From Tenacibaculum sp. MAR_2010_89 (GTDB lineage Bacteria; Bacteroidota; Bacteroidia; Flavobacteriales; Flavobacteriaceae), in assembly GCF_900105985.1 (NCBI RefSeq), contig NZ_FNUB01000005.1, positions 1,612,001 to 1,676,000 of the forward strand: DNA of 64,000 nucleotides, written 5' to 3'. A program made the translations under genes and the position numbers. Below, in pieces: positions 47,759-56,146 of the stretch. Below the pieces are notes generated by a model that saw only the letters and a list, made by a program, of their open reading frames with translations, was not told where the DNA came from and did no database searches. Within the stretch, counting starts at the first letter, position 1; each line of letters opens with the position of its first letter.

Positions 47759-48241
47759 ATGCCTACGATATTATTATTCACAAAAATAAAAGCAGCAAAA
47801 AAAATAGTATTTGATCTTTCAAGAAGTATAGAGTTGCATAAAATTTCTACAAAAAAAACAAATGAAAAAGCAATTGCAGGTAAAACATCTGGTTTAATTG
47901 AATTAAATGAAACGGTAACGTGGAGAGCAAGACATTTAGGAGTTTACCAAAATTTTACTTCTAAAGTAACTGGATGTAAAGAGGCTGATTTTTTTGCAGA
48001 TATAATGGTTTCTGGAGCATTTAAAAGTTTTAAGCATGAACATTATTTCTCTTTTAAAGAGAATGTAACTACATTGGTTGATGTATTAGAATATACTTCA
48101 CCATTTGGTGTTCTTGGAAAGTTTGTTGATATGTTATTTCTTAAAAAATACATGACTAATTTTCTTTTAGAAAGAAATAAAACGATAAAAGAATTTGCAG
48201 AGACTAATAAGTGGAGGAGGATATTAAATTATAAAAACTAA
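47759..48241 (+). CDS. SRPBCC family protein
   Basis: The 160-residue protein has the START/SRPBCC-like pattern: a strand with FDLSRSIELHK, a Gly-rich LNETVTWRARHLGVYQNFTSKV, and LVDVLEYTSPFGVLGKFVDML with a long C-terminal helix. It likely binds a hydrophobic ligand and is often annotated as a cell-division-inhibitor relative. It sits three bases after the epimerase gene and four bases before the DUF2071 gene. Confidence 0.8.
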   Translation: MPTILLFTKIKAAKKIVFDLSRSIELHKISTKKTNEKAIAGKTSGLIELNETVTWRARHLGVYQNFTSKVTGCKEADFFADIMVSGAFKSFKHEHYFSFKENVTTLVDVLEYTSPFGVLGKFVDMLFLKKYMTNFLLERNKTIKEFAETNKWRRILNYKN

Positions 48242-48245
48242 TAAT

Positions 48246-48950
48246 ATGAGTTTCTTAAGAGCTGAGTGGCGAAAATTAATAATGATAAATTATGAAGTAA
48301 ATCCAGGTGTATTAAAGCCTTATTTACCTTTAGGTACAGATCTGGATTTTTTTGAAGGGAAGTGTTATGTAAGTGTAGTTGGTTTTATGTTTTTAAATAC
48401 AAGGTTATTAGGTGTTAGGGTTCCTTTTCATGTTAATTTCGAAGAGGTGAATCTTAGGTTTTATGTGAAAAAAGAAAAAGAAGGAGAGATAAAAAGAGGA
48501 GTGGTTTTTATAAAAGAAATTGTTCCTAAGGCTGCTATAACTTTTGTCGCAAATACTATTTATAATGAAAATTATCAAACACTTGAAATGAAACATTTAT
48601 GGAATTTAAAGAAGAACAAAATGAATATTACATATAAATGGAAAATAAATAATGAATGGAATTCAATTGAGGTTGAAGCTTTAAATAATTTAGAAAAAAT
48701 AGAAAAAAAATCTGAGATCGAATTTATTGCAGAACATTATTGGGGATATTCAAAAAACAATAATAAAACAACTGAATACGAGGTAAAACACCCAAAGTGG
48801 GAATTTTACCCAGTAATCAATCATAAAATAGATGTAAATTTTTTAGAAACGTATAATAAAGATTTTCTTTTTTTAAGAAATCAAAAGCCTACCTCAGTGT
48901 TTTTGTTAGAAGGCTCTGAAGTTTCAGTAGAAAATAAAGTGAAATTTTAA
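48246..48950 (+). CDS. YqjF/DUF2071 family protein
   Basis: The 234-residue protein begins SFLRAEWRKLIMINYEVNPGVLKPYLPLGTDLDFFEGKCYVSVVGFMF, the typical DUF2071 opening, and continues with the GVRVPFHVNFEEVNLRFYV strand. The family forms a decarboxylase-like fold but no reaction is proven. It is the final gene of the operon. Its TAA overlaps the stop codon of the DJ-1-like gene on the other strand. Confidence 0.88.
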   Translation: MSFLRAEWRKLIMINYEVNPGVLKPYLPLGTDLDFFEGKCYVSVVGFMFLNTRLLGVRVPFHVNFEEVNLRFYVKKEKEGEIKRGVVFIKEIVPKAAITFVANTIYNENYQTLEMKHLWNLKKNKMNITYKWKINNEWNSIEVEALNNLEKIEKKSEIEFIAEHYWGYSKNNNKTTEYEVKHPKWEFYPVINHKIDVNFLETYNKDFLFLRNQKPTSVFLLEGSEVSVENKVKF

Positions 48951-49678
48951 TTATGGTTTTTGATTCTATCAAATAAAATTGATGATTCAACAAATTTTCG
49001 ATGTTCTTTATTTGTTAATTCTTCTAATAAATCGAATGAAGCAATATAACTAACCAAACTACCATTTGAAGAAATAAACTTTCCATCTTGAACTACAGAA
49101 ACCTTGTTGTCATCTGCTACGTTTAAATTTGGATACTCAGTTTTTAATGCTTTCCCTCCAGTAACATAGGTTACAATTTTTTTATTGTCAGCAATTCCCG
49201 TTTCTCCTATTAAAAAGGCTCCAGCGCAATGACTAGCAATATAGTCGGTTGATTTATTTTGCTCTTTTATAAAGTTAACAAGTTCTTTGTTGTTAGCTTG
49301 TTTTTTAGGAGTATAAGAGCTTGGTACGACTAGAACTTTTAAATGAGGTACATTATTTAGAATATAATCAGGCTTAATTTTCAAACCATGAGCACTTTTA
49401 TATGTTTTGTTTTCTGGAGCAATTGTAATAACATTGAAAAGTTTTTTTTGCTCAATACTTGAGTTTGAAAAGACATCTAAAGGAGCAATAACTTCATTAA
49501 TAATTACTCCTTCAAATATTAAAATCCCAATGGTTGGTAGGTTTAGATCGATAAGTTTTAATTTCATTTTTTCTTGTTGTTGAATTATGTTAGTTTTATT
49601 TGATATGCTGTTATTTTTTTGTTGTTTGATGCAACTAAAAAAAGTTAGAAAGACTAAGCATAAGGTTATATTTTTCAT
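48947..49678 (-). CDS. DJ-1/PfpI family lipoprotein
   Basis: The 243-residue protein has an N-terminal lipobox (LTFFSCIKQQ), so it is a lipoprotein, and a DJ-1/PfpI domain with the nucleophile Cys in IASHCAGAFLIGETG at about residue 150. DJ-1 relatives include transcription regulators without the lipid anchor, proteases and deglycases, and most are cytoplasmic. An extracytoplasmic lipid-anchored one is uncommon. A Crp/Fnr-type regulator gene lies upstream on the same strand, separated by 71 bases. Confidence 0.8.
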   Translation of the reverse strand: MKNITLCLVFLTFFSCIKQQKNNSISNKTNIIQQQEKMKLKLIDLNLPTIGILIFEGVIINEVIAPLDVFSNSSIEQKKLFNVITIAPENKTYKSAHGLKIKPDYILNNVPHLKVLVVPSSYTPKKQANNKELVNFIKEQNKSTDYIASHCAGAFLIGETGIADNKKIVTYVTGGKALKTEYPNLNVADDNKVSVVQDGKFISSNGSLVSYIASFDLLEELTNKEHRKFVESSILFDRIKNHN

Positions 49679-49749
49679 TTTGTATTTATTTTAATACAAA
49701 AGTAAAATAGCATTTAATGAAAAATATTAATCAAGATTAAGAAATGAAA

Positions 49750-50322
49750 TTATTTGTTTTTAGCTTTTATTTTACTAACAAATTCAGGAGACATTCCTAA
49801 ATAAGAAGCAATCATATATTGCGGTACTCTTTGTGTAAATTTTTGGTTTTCTGTAACAAACTTATTGAAATTTTCTTCACCAGAAAGACTATAAATAAAT
49901 TCGATTCTTTTTTGAATTGCTATGTATGTTTTCTCCATTATTATTCTAAATAAACGTTCAGTTTTTGGTAAAACATTACAAAGTTTATTAAATTCATTTA
50001 TAGTTAATTCCAGTATTTCGGTATCTTCAATTGCTTGTATGTATAGTTTTGATGGAACCTTGTTTATTAAACTTTCATAATCTGTAATCCACCAATTATC
50101 AATTCCAAAATGTATAATTTGTTCATTACCTTTAGTATCAATATAAAATAAACGCAAACAGCCTTTTGTTATAAAATATCTAGACTTACAAACCTGTCCT
50201 TCGTTCAGTAAAAACTCTTTTTTTTTAGCTTTTTTAACTTTTAAATGCGATTGAAATAATTCTATTTCAGTGTCAGAAATACTAATATATCGTTTAATAT
50301 ATTCAACCAAATTTGAATTCAT
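49750..50322 (-). CDS. Crp/Fnr-type transcriptional regulator
   Basis: The 190-residue protein has a cyclic-nucleotide-like sensor domain (residues about 30-110: EFLLNEGQVCKSRYFITKGCLRLFYIDTKGNEQIIHFG) and a short C-terminal winged helix (FTQRVPQYMIASYLGMSPEFVSKIKAK). There is no Fnr Cys cluster. It is the common short Bacteroidota Crp_2 type. It sits 18 bases downstream of the histidine-phosphatase gene, and may regulate the DJ-1-like gene that follows. Confidence 0.85.
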   Translation of the reverse strand: MNSNLVEYIKRYISISDTEIELFQSHLKVKKAKKKEFLLNEGQVCKSRYFITKGCLRLFYIDTKGNEQIIHFGIDNWWITDYESLINKVPSKLYIQAIEDTEILELTINEFNKLCNVLPKTERLFRIIMEKTYIAIQKRIEFIYSLSGEENFNKFVTENQKFTQRVPQYMIASYLGMSPEFVSKIKAKNK

Positions 50323-50340
50323 ATTTTAAGAATATTATTA

Positions 50341-50865
50341 TTAGTTATCGCAAGAAAAAGATGTATTTAATATATGTAAGCGCCCTGTTTTTTTATGTAT
50401 AACTACTTGGTAAATCCTATTATAAATACTCTCATCAAAAGGCTTAATTTTTTCTCCAACCAATAATCCTGCTAATACACCAGTTGTATTACTATGGCCA
50501 ACAACTAATGCATCTTGTTTTTTATCAATTAATGTTTTTGAAAATTGAGTAAGCTCTCTTGGGTTATATATTTTGATAAGCATGTTTTTACCGTCAGCAG
50601 TTGGTTTTGCAGTGTTTTTAGTACGAATATAATTGGTACTATATATAACATCTAAATTTACTTTTTCAAGGAATTTATTAAGGTTTTTTGCTCTTTGTTC
50701 CCCGCATTTAGTAAGTGGAGGATTTTTACGATTGGCAGGAGATACATCTTTTTCAGAATGTCTAACCAGGTATATTGTAAAAAGCTCTTTATTTTCTTGG
50801 GCATTTACAACATATTGTAATCCGATTATTGTAAAAAGTAGCAATAAATATTTTTTAGAATTCAT
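50341..50865 (-). CDS. exported histidine phosphatase family protein
   Basis: The 174-residue protein has a signal peptide (about 1-22, ending VNAQ) and the histidine phosphatase RHG motif as TIYLVRHSEKDVSP with the catalytic His, plus NYIRTKNTAKPTA and the second His in ALVVGHSNTTG. It should hydrolyse a phosphomonoester in the periplasm. The SixA/phosphoglycerate mutase-like short form fits the length. It is the first gene of the unit with the Crp-like regulator. Confidence 0.85.
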   Translation of the reverse strand: MNSKKYLLLLFTIIGLQYVVNAQENKELFTIYLVRHSEKDVSPANRKNPPLTKCGEQRAKNLNKFLEKVNLDVIYSTNYIRTKNTAKPTADGKNMLIKIYNPRELTQFSKTLIDKKQDALVVGHSNTTGVLAGLLVGEKIKPFDESIYNRIYQVVIHKKTGRLHILNTSFSCDN

Positions 50866-51210
50866 AAGTAAAGTCTTTTGTTATTTTAAATTTAGTTTAA
50901 TATTTCTAGTAATACCTTTTGTTTATGCAATATATATCTTTAGTAAATTAAACAATAGGCTAATCACTTGTAAAATTAATGATATATTTATTGTTATGAA
51001 TAAGTAATACTTTATATGTTTTAGTAGGCTAATTTTTATAGGCTATTAAAATTTGGTTCCACGTAATAGGTGTTTTATTATAAAAAATAAATGCGTCGTG
51101 CTATTTTATTTATTTACTTAAGTATCTCTATAGATATTTGAAGTATTGTTAGAAAAACTATTAGTATTTCTAATAAATGAATATATAAATTAACCTTAAA
51201 ACTTATTATT
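50866..51210. other. gene-free stretch before a small orphan gene
   Basis: About 345 bases, AT-rich, no supportable frame or long hairpin. It includes the promoters of the phosphatase gene (minus) and of the small gene at 51211 (plus). The words TAGGCTAAT and TAGGCTATT recur near 50953, 51028 and 51039 but without clear order. Confidence 0.35.
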
Positions 51211-51531
51211 ATGGGAATTGTAACATCAACTATTTATTCAACAACAGCAAAAGAAGCAATGACTCAATTAAACTTTTCTACAGATTTTCAGGGAAAAACT
51301 GTATCTGTAACAATTAATCTTTTGAAAAGTGGAGTAGTAGTTAAAACTGAAACGTATAATTTAGATGCAGAGAATACAATAAAGCAGGTTTCTTTAACTG
51401 CACCAGAAATGAAATCTGATGGAACCGTTACTTTAGCTGCAAATACAAATTCAGTAGTATTTTCAGGAGTTTGTATTTGGGGAGATGTAGTATCTTTTAG
51501 AGCAGAGAATGTAGCTGTTGCTTACAGATAA
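51211..51531 (+). CDS. small beta-rich orphan protein
   Basis: The 106-residue cytoplasmic protein has alternating strands (FQGKTVSVTINLLKSGVVVKTETYN and DGTVTLAANTNSVVFSGVCIWGDVVSFRA) and almost no long helix, so it should be a small beta-sandwich. It has no signal peptide or known motif. It is isolated, with its own terminator, and contains few Lys clusters or charged stretches unlike its neighbours. I do not recognise the family. High-level expression is possible, since small compact proteins of this kind can be structural. Confidence 0.6.
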   Translation: MGIVTSTIYSTTAKEAMTQLNFSTDFQGKTVSVTINLLKSGVVVKTETYNLDAENTIKQVSLTAPEMKSDGTVTLAANTNSVVFSGVCIWGDVVSFRAENVAVAYR

Positions 51532-51546
51532 TTGTTTAAAATGAAT

Positions 51547-51576
51547 AAAAGGAAGAATTAATAACTACTTCCTTTT
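51547..51576. terminator. terminator between the orphan gene and the cation transporter
   Basis: AAAAGGAAG (51547-51555) and CTTCCTTTT (51568-51576) form a nine-base stem with a 12-base loop. The right arm overlaps the stop codon of the transporter gene on the minus strand. Confidence 0.6.
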
Positions 51577-52369
51577 ATTTACTTAGTTTTAATATTCTAA
51601 AAGCACCTTGAATAACTAAAACGAAAACTATAGTACCTATAATTAAGTCAGGTTTATTAGAACTAAACAGGTGTACTAAAATACCGGCAAATATTACCCC
51701 TAAATTAATGATTATATCATTTGAAGTAAAAATCATACTTGCTTTCATATGTGCTTCTTCTTTACTTTTTGATTTTTGTAAAATATAAAGACAAATACCG
51801 TTAGCAATAAGAGCTAATATAGATATAAAAATCATTATTGAAAATGAAGGAAGTTTTTCATTTTCAAAGAAACGCCTTAGCACTTCTATGAAACCAATAA
51901 TTGCAAGAGTTATTTGAAAATAGCCTGCAATTTTAGCAATCTTCTTTTTTCTTATTAGTGTTCCGCCTACAGCAAATAAACTAATTCCATATACTAAACT
52001 ATCTGCAAGCATATCTAAACTATCAGCAATAAGTCCCATTGATTTTGAAATAAGTCCAGAAGTTATTTCAATAATAAAAAAAGAGAAATTTATTATAAGT
52101 ACTGACCAAAGTGTTTTTTTCTGATTTTTATTTTCCTCAAAATTTATTTGATCTGTTTTTTCTGACGAAATTTTTTTTCCACCAAGATTTAATTCAACAA
52201 TAGCTTTTTCTATTTGAATTAATTGATCAAAATGAAAAACAGTCAATTTTCTATTAGCAATATTAAAATCTAAATGAGTTATACTTGAAAATTCATCCAT
52301 TTTCATCCGAATTAAATTTTCTTCTGATGGACAATCCATTTTAGTAATTTTAAATATTGTTTTAATCAT
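51575..52369 (-). CDS. cation diffusion facilitator with N-terminal HMA-like domain
   Basis: The 264-residue protein has an N-terminal HMA-like domain with the segment MDCPSEENLIRMKMDE, in which only one of the usual two Cys residues is present, then about six membrane helices of the CDF type. The metal-site pattern appears as ADSLDMLADSLVYG and TSNDIIINLGV. It probably exports a divalent metal ion with proton exchange. The fusion order (HMA first, transporter second) is seen in Bacteroidota. No C-terminal cytoplasmic domain follows. Confidence 0.8.
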   Translation of the reverse strand: MIKTIFKITKMDCPSEENLIRMKMDEFSSITHLDFNIANRKLTVFHFDQLIQIEKAIVELNLGGKKISSEKTDQINFEENKNQKKTLWSVLIINFSFFIIEITSGLISKSMGLIADSLDMLADSLVYGISLFAVGGTLIRKKKIAKIAGYFQITLAIIGFIEVLRRFFENEKLPSFSIMIFISILALIANGICLYILQKSKSKEEAHMKASMIFTSNDIIINLGVIFAGILVHLFSSNKPDLIIGTIVFVLVIQGAFRILKLSK

Positions 52370-52423
52370 TCAAATTGCTTGTTTTTTAATGAAGATGTGT
52401 GTTTTTCTTCTAGATAAATGTTT

Positions 52424-52819
52424 TTAGAGTTTTTCAACTAATTGTATATTATTTCCGCAAGTATCATTAAAAATAGCAACCTTTACAGTTTCCATTTTAG
52501 TTGGTTTCATACTAAACTCTACATTAAGTTTTGTTAATCGGTCATACTCAGCATCAACATTTTTAACATCAAATTGAGTATATGGGTATCCAGCATCCAT
52601 TAAAGCATCTTGAAAAACCTTTGAGGGTTTAAAATGATTAGGAGCTGGTTCTAATAATATCTCTGGACCATCTTGCCATTCTGCTGAAACTAAAGTTAGC
52701 CACCTATTTCCACCTCCTAAAGGAAGATCTTTCTTTTTTATAAAGCCTAATATTTCTGTGTAAAAATTTAAAGCTTTTTCTTGATCTCTAACTGGTATGC
52801 TAATTAATGTTACTTTCAT
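52424..52819 (-). CDS. VOC family (glyoxalase-like) protein
   Basis: The 131-residue protein has two beta-alpha-beta-beta-beta halves of the vicinal-oxygen-chelate fold: VRDQEKALNFYTEILGF near the start and AIFNDTCGNNIQLVEKL at the end, with YTQFDVKNVDAEYDRLTKLNVEF between. It likely binds a divalent metal and a small substrate such as a glyoxalase-type adduct or an antibiotic. It is separated by 54 bases from the cation transporter gene. Confidence 0.88.
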   Translation of the reverse strand: MKVTLISIPVRDQEKALNFYTEILGFIKKKDLPLGGGNRWLTLVSAEWQDGPEILLEPAPNHFKPSKVFQDALMDAGYPYTQFDVKNVDAEYDRLTKLNVEFSMKPTKMETVKVAIFNDTCGNNIQLVEKL

Positions 52820-52998
52820 TTTTTATTTTGGTATTTATAAATACAACTACCTTAAAACTAGTTTTTAAGTAGTGAAATGGAATATCTAAATTAAGAAATA
52901 AAATATAAAGTAAAAGAAGCTAACGATACTTAAGGTTTGTTACCAATAATTAATTTACTGTTGATAATAAAGTGTTACCAACTATTTAGAATATAATT

Positions 52999-53607
52999 TT
53001 AAGAGACTGATTTTTTATACATTGTAAAAAAATAGAAAGGTAGAAAACCAAACCCAAATATGAATGCTCCAAGAATTAATAATAAGTCTGCTCCCTGTAA
53101 ATGCATTAACTTAAATAGACCTGAAAGTCCTGTGATAATTGAGGCTATTCCTCCTAATATTATTTTTAATTTTACAGAAATCGACTTAGATAAAGTAACT
53201 TTGTATCTGTCAAAGGCTATTAGAGGAACAAATATTAAAAGTAAGGTTAAAAAACCAATTGTAAATAGTTCTGTTCCAAAAGGCATTTGAAGTAATTTTA
53301 AAGTTACACCTGCGGTTAGTATAATTGAACCAATAAATCCAATTAAATACATTAATTTTTTCATAATTATTATTCGTTTAGAGTTAAGTAAAAAAATTGT
53401 TTTATGTTGAATTTCAATTAAACCATTCGGTGCTAAATCCATTAGAGCATTATTTAACAAGTCCTCGAATGATTTATCTTTTCCTAGTTGACTTTCAATA
53501 ACACAGCATAAATGATCTATAATATCATCACTTAATGTTTTGATTTTTAATCCTTGATTTTCAACAAGAGTTTTAATTTTATTTTCTTGATCAGTAGTTA
53601 ATTTCAT
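52999..53607 (-). CDS. membrane protein encoded with PadR regulator
   Basis: The 202-residue protein has a soluble N-terminal helical domain (DDIIDHLCCVIESQLGKDKSFEDLLNNALMDLAP) and about four membrane helices. Its N-terminal part resembles the short domain found with PadR regulators in the DUF1700/DUF1048 style, and the membrane part is like the GldL N-terminal family of gliding proteins. The gene overlaps padR by ATGA, so they are coupled. Function is not known. Confidence 0.65.
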   Translation of the reverse strand: MKLTTDQENKIKTLVENQGLKIKTLSDDIIDHLCCVIESQLGKDKSFEDLLNNALMDLAPNGLIEIQHKTIFLLNSKRIIIMKKLMYLIGFIGSIILTAGVTLKLLQMPFGTELFTIGFLTLLLIFVPLIAFDRYKVTLSKSISVKLKIILGGIASIITGLSGLFKLMHLQGADLLLILGAFIFGFGFLPFYFFTMYKKSVS

Positions 53608-53942
53608 GCAAGTTTGATTTCAGGAAAAACAAGTTTATTAAGAGTAGTCAAAAAGTCTTTTAACTCTTCAAGGTATCGAACTTTTTCCATTTTACCTTTG
53701 GTTGTTAGAAAGTAATATTTTCTAACCCTTTTACCTATATATTCTTCTTTATAAGATAGAAGACCATTTTTAGTCATTTTTTGTAAAGCGGGGTACAGTG
53801 AACCATCTTTTAGTAAAATTTTTCCATCAGATAGTTCTTTTACCTGCTGAAACATTTGATAACCATACATCTTTTCATTTTCTGAAAGTAAATTCAGTAT
53901 AATAGCGGAGAGTGTTCCTTTAAGTAGTTCTTTTGAATGCAT
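53604..53942 (-). CDS. PadR family transcriptional regulator
   Basis: The 112-residue regulator, started at the ATG at 53942 (MHSKELLKGTLSAIILNLL), has the PadR winged helix: MYGYQMFQQVKEL, DGSLYPALQKMTKNGLLSYKEEYIGKRVRKYYFLTTKGK. Other in-frame ATGs at 53972 and 53957 lie upstream of or inside the -7 box, so they cannot be used by the promoter seen here. It very likely represses its own operon with the membrane protein downstream. A dyad that could be its operator lies just upstream. Confidence 0.85.
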   Translation of the reverse strand: MHSKELLKGTLSAIILNLLSENEKMYGYQMFQQVKELSDGKILLKDGSLYPALQKMTKNGLLSYKEEYIGKRVRKYYFLTTKGKMEKVRYLEELKDFLTTLNKLVFPEIKLA

Positions 53943-53946
53943 AGAA

Positions 53947-53987
53947 CAAATATACATAAAAAAACAATACATTGTAAATCTATGTAT
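53947..53987 (-). promoter_or_regulatory. padR promoter and candidate PadR operator
   Basis: On the minus strand TATATTTG (53954-53947) is a perfect -7 box ending four bases before the ATG, again predicting a leaderless message. Upstream, ATACAT (53967-53972) and ATGTAT (53982-53987) form a dyad with a nine-base spacer, similar to the ATGT/ACAT dyads bound by PadR proteins. No good -33 TTG was found. Confidence 0.5.
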
Positions 53988-54209
53988 TTAATTTTATATA
54001 CTGAATGAATTCGATTTGAATTTAGATTTAGTTGAAATAGGGAGCATTAAAAATTTATAGAAGGATATATTAAAATCTTTTTCAAGGTTATTGATACAAC
54101 TAAAGAAACAAAGTTCAATTCGAGTTTATTAGTATTCAACAGTTTTTCTATTAATCATACCGAATCATATTTTTTATGATTTCGCTGCGTATTTAAGTCT
54201 TAAATTTAG

Positions 54210-54668
54210 TTACATATTTTTCAAATTTTTGTTTTCTGTAAAATATATACTTTTAAGATATAAGTCCAATAAAATTTGTTTTGCTAGTTCACTTAAAAAT
54301 GTTTTTCTGTTTTTAAAATTATCAAATAAAACTTTAGTATTTAGTTTTCTATCTTTTAATTTTTTACATTTTGTTAATTCGTAAGGGAATAATTTTAGAT
54401 TGTAGGAAGTGTAGGTATCAAAATATTCTAGTGATTCCATTTGTCCAATTTTTGGAGGGATTCTTTTTTAATTACTTCCATAAAGCCAAATTTTTCTAAC
54501 TTTTTCAAGTTATTAATTGATTCAGATAAAGTGAAAATTTGAAAAAACAATTCATCACCTAAATACTCTCTTGGAAAGAAATCCTTTTTTTACTATTATA
54601 TCAATGTATTCACATGCTTTTTTCTAAGCTTCAGAATTTCTGTTTTGTATGTCATTTAGAATTTTTAG
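54210..54668 (-). pseudogene. decayed LRR-type gene
   Basis: Only a 76-residue frame survives intact at 54210-54440 (MESLEYFDTYTSYNLKLFPYELTKCKKLKDRKL). Upstream on the same strand the same protein continues in other frames: IELLKILNDIQNRNSEA, then a stop, then KKACEYIDIIVKKGF, then after a frame change REYLGDELFFQIFTLSESINNL. This implies at least one stop and two frameshifts. The LFPYELTKCKKLKD segment is like the C-terminal part of bacterial leucine-rich-repeat proteins. It lies directly downstream of the MFS transporter gene and is probably not functional. Confidence 0.6.
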
Positions 54669-54673
54669 AAGCT

Positions 54674-55897
54674 CTATTGTTCATTTGAATGTTTATATTT
54701 AAGTTTTTGCATAAAAATGGCTCTAATAGGTGCTGTTTTTTCTTTTAATACTATTAAACCTATTATAGGGCCTATTGCTAAAGTTGTATAAATATATAAA
54801 GGATTTATTTTAGTATACAAAATATTCAGAAGTTGGATACTAATTATTGTTATTGAAAAACCAATACAATTTACAATGGTAAGTGCAGTTCCTTTTATCT
54901 CTGCAGATGTATTTTTTGCAATTAATGTAGAAAAAAGAGGAGAATCAGCAATAACAAAAAATCCCCAGAAAAAAAGAAAACCAATAAAAACACTTTCTGA
55001 TTCAGTATTGAACATTATAGGTGAAATAAGGCAGCAAGTACAAGACAATAAAAGAGCAATGAAAGCTATTCGTTTAGTTCCAAATACTTGAGAAAGGTAC
55101 CCACTTAATACGCAAGCTAATCCTCCTATAGCAATTATTAAGAATGATAATAAGGGAATATTAAATTCTGTTTCTAGATGTTTAACATTGTAAGTTTTTA
55201 GAATAATTGGTACAAATGCCCAAAAGGCATATAATTCCCACATGTGTCCAAAATAACCAAAGGCAGCAGAACGAAATTTATGATTTCTAAATACACTAAA
55301 AAAAGCTGAAAAATCTAATTGGGTTATAGGTTTTCGGAATGGACCATTTGGAACTAACGTAACCATTAACAAACCACCTAATAGGGCAAATACTGAAGTT
55401 AATATAAGTACATATTTCCATTCAAATCCTTCTGTCATTTCTTTAGCTAAGTGTGGAAATGCTGTGCCAACAACTAAAGCACCAACTAAGAAACCAAGTG
55501 ATTTATCTAATTTATTTTCATAATAATCTGCAGCTATTTTCATTCCTACTGGATAGATGCCAGCTAGAAAAAAACCAGTTATAAAACGAAGAGAAAGTAT
55601 ACTTATTAAACTATTTCCATTCCAAATAACTCCAAAATTGAATATTGAACCAAGAAGCGCACAGGTTAAAAAGACTTTTGATGGCGAAAAACGATCAGCA
55701 ATAGTTAAAACAGCAAAGATTAGCGTTCCAAAAATAAAACCGAATTGTACAGCTGATGTTAAATGTCCAAGAGCGCTGTTGTTAAGGTTAAAACTTATGA
55801 TAAGATCGTTCATTACGGCATTTCCTGCAAACCATAGAGATGTGCAACAGAACTGAGAGATTACGATTATTGGAAGTATTAATTTTGATTGTTTCAC
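54674..55897 (-). CDS. MFS transporter, GTG start
   Basis: The 407-residue protein has about 12 membrane helices and the MFS loop pattern (LTIADRFSPSKVFL between helices 2 and 3, and a second copy VFGTKRIAFIALL). It opens MKQSKLILPIIVISQFCCTSLWFAG from a GTG at 55897. A stop codon lies three codons upstream, so no ATG is available. It resembles the nitrate/cyanate or sugar-phosphate-like clades, but the substrate cannot be set. It is transcribed alone, with a pseudogene after it. Confidence 0.85.
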   Translation of the reverse strand: MKQSKLILPIIVISQFCCTSLWFAGNAVMNDLIISFNLNNSALGHLTSAVQFGFIFGTLIFAVLTIADRFSPSKVFLTCALLGSIFNFGVIWNGNSLISILSLRFITGFFLAGIYPVGMKIAADYYENKLDKSLGFLVGALVVGTAFPHLAKEMTEGFEWKYVLILTSVFALLGGLLMVTLVPNGPFRKPITQLDFSAFFSVFRNHKFRSAAFGYFGHMWELYAFWAFVPIILKTYNVKHLETEFNIPLLSFLIIAIGGLACVLSGYLSQVFGTKRIAFIALLLSCTCCLISPIMFNTESESVFIGFLFFWGFFVIADSPLFSTLIAKNTSAEIKGTALTIVNCIGFSITIISIQLLNILYTKINPLYIYTTLAIGPIIGLIVLKEKTAPIRAIFMQKLKYKHSNEQ

Positions 55898-56146
55898 TTG
55901 GGTTTAATTGTATGGAAATTAGTTTTTATTTTAAATGATATTTTAATGAATATGTAATTATACCATTTTTTATAAATCTTTTATTTAAAAACTGATTATC
56001 TGTATAAATAAAGTTATAAAGATACATTCATTTTGTACTCATATTATAAGTAAGGTTTTGACTAAAAAATGTAGCTAGTCAAAAAACAACTATAATAGGC
56101 TAGATTGTTTTAATATAGAATTAACTCAACCATAAACTTTAATAAC

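Noticed and set aside
50866..51210. Repeated TAGGCTA words as a possible direct-repeat or CRISPR-like array
   Set aside because: Spacing is irregular, copies are only seven to nine bases, and no cas genes are present.
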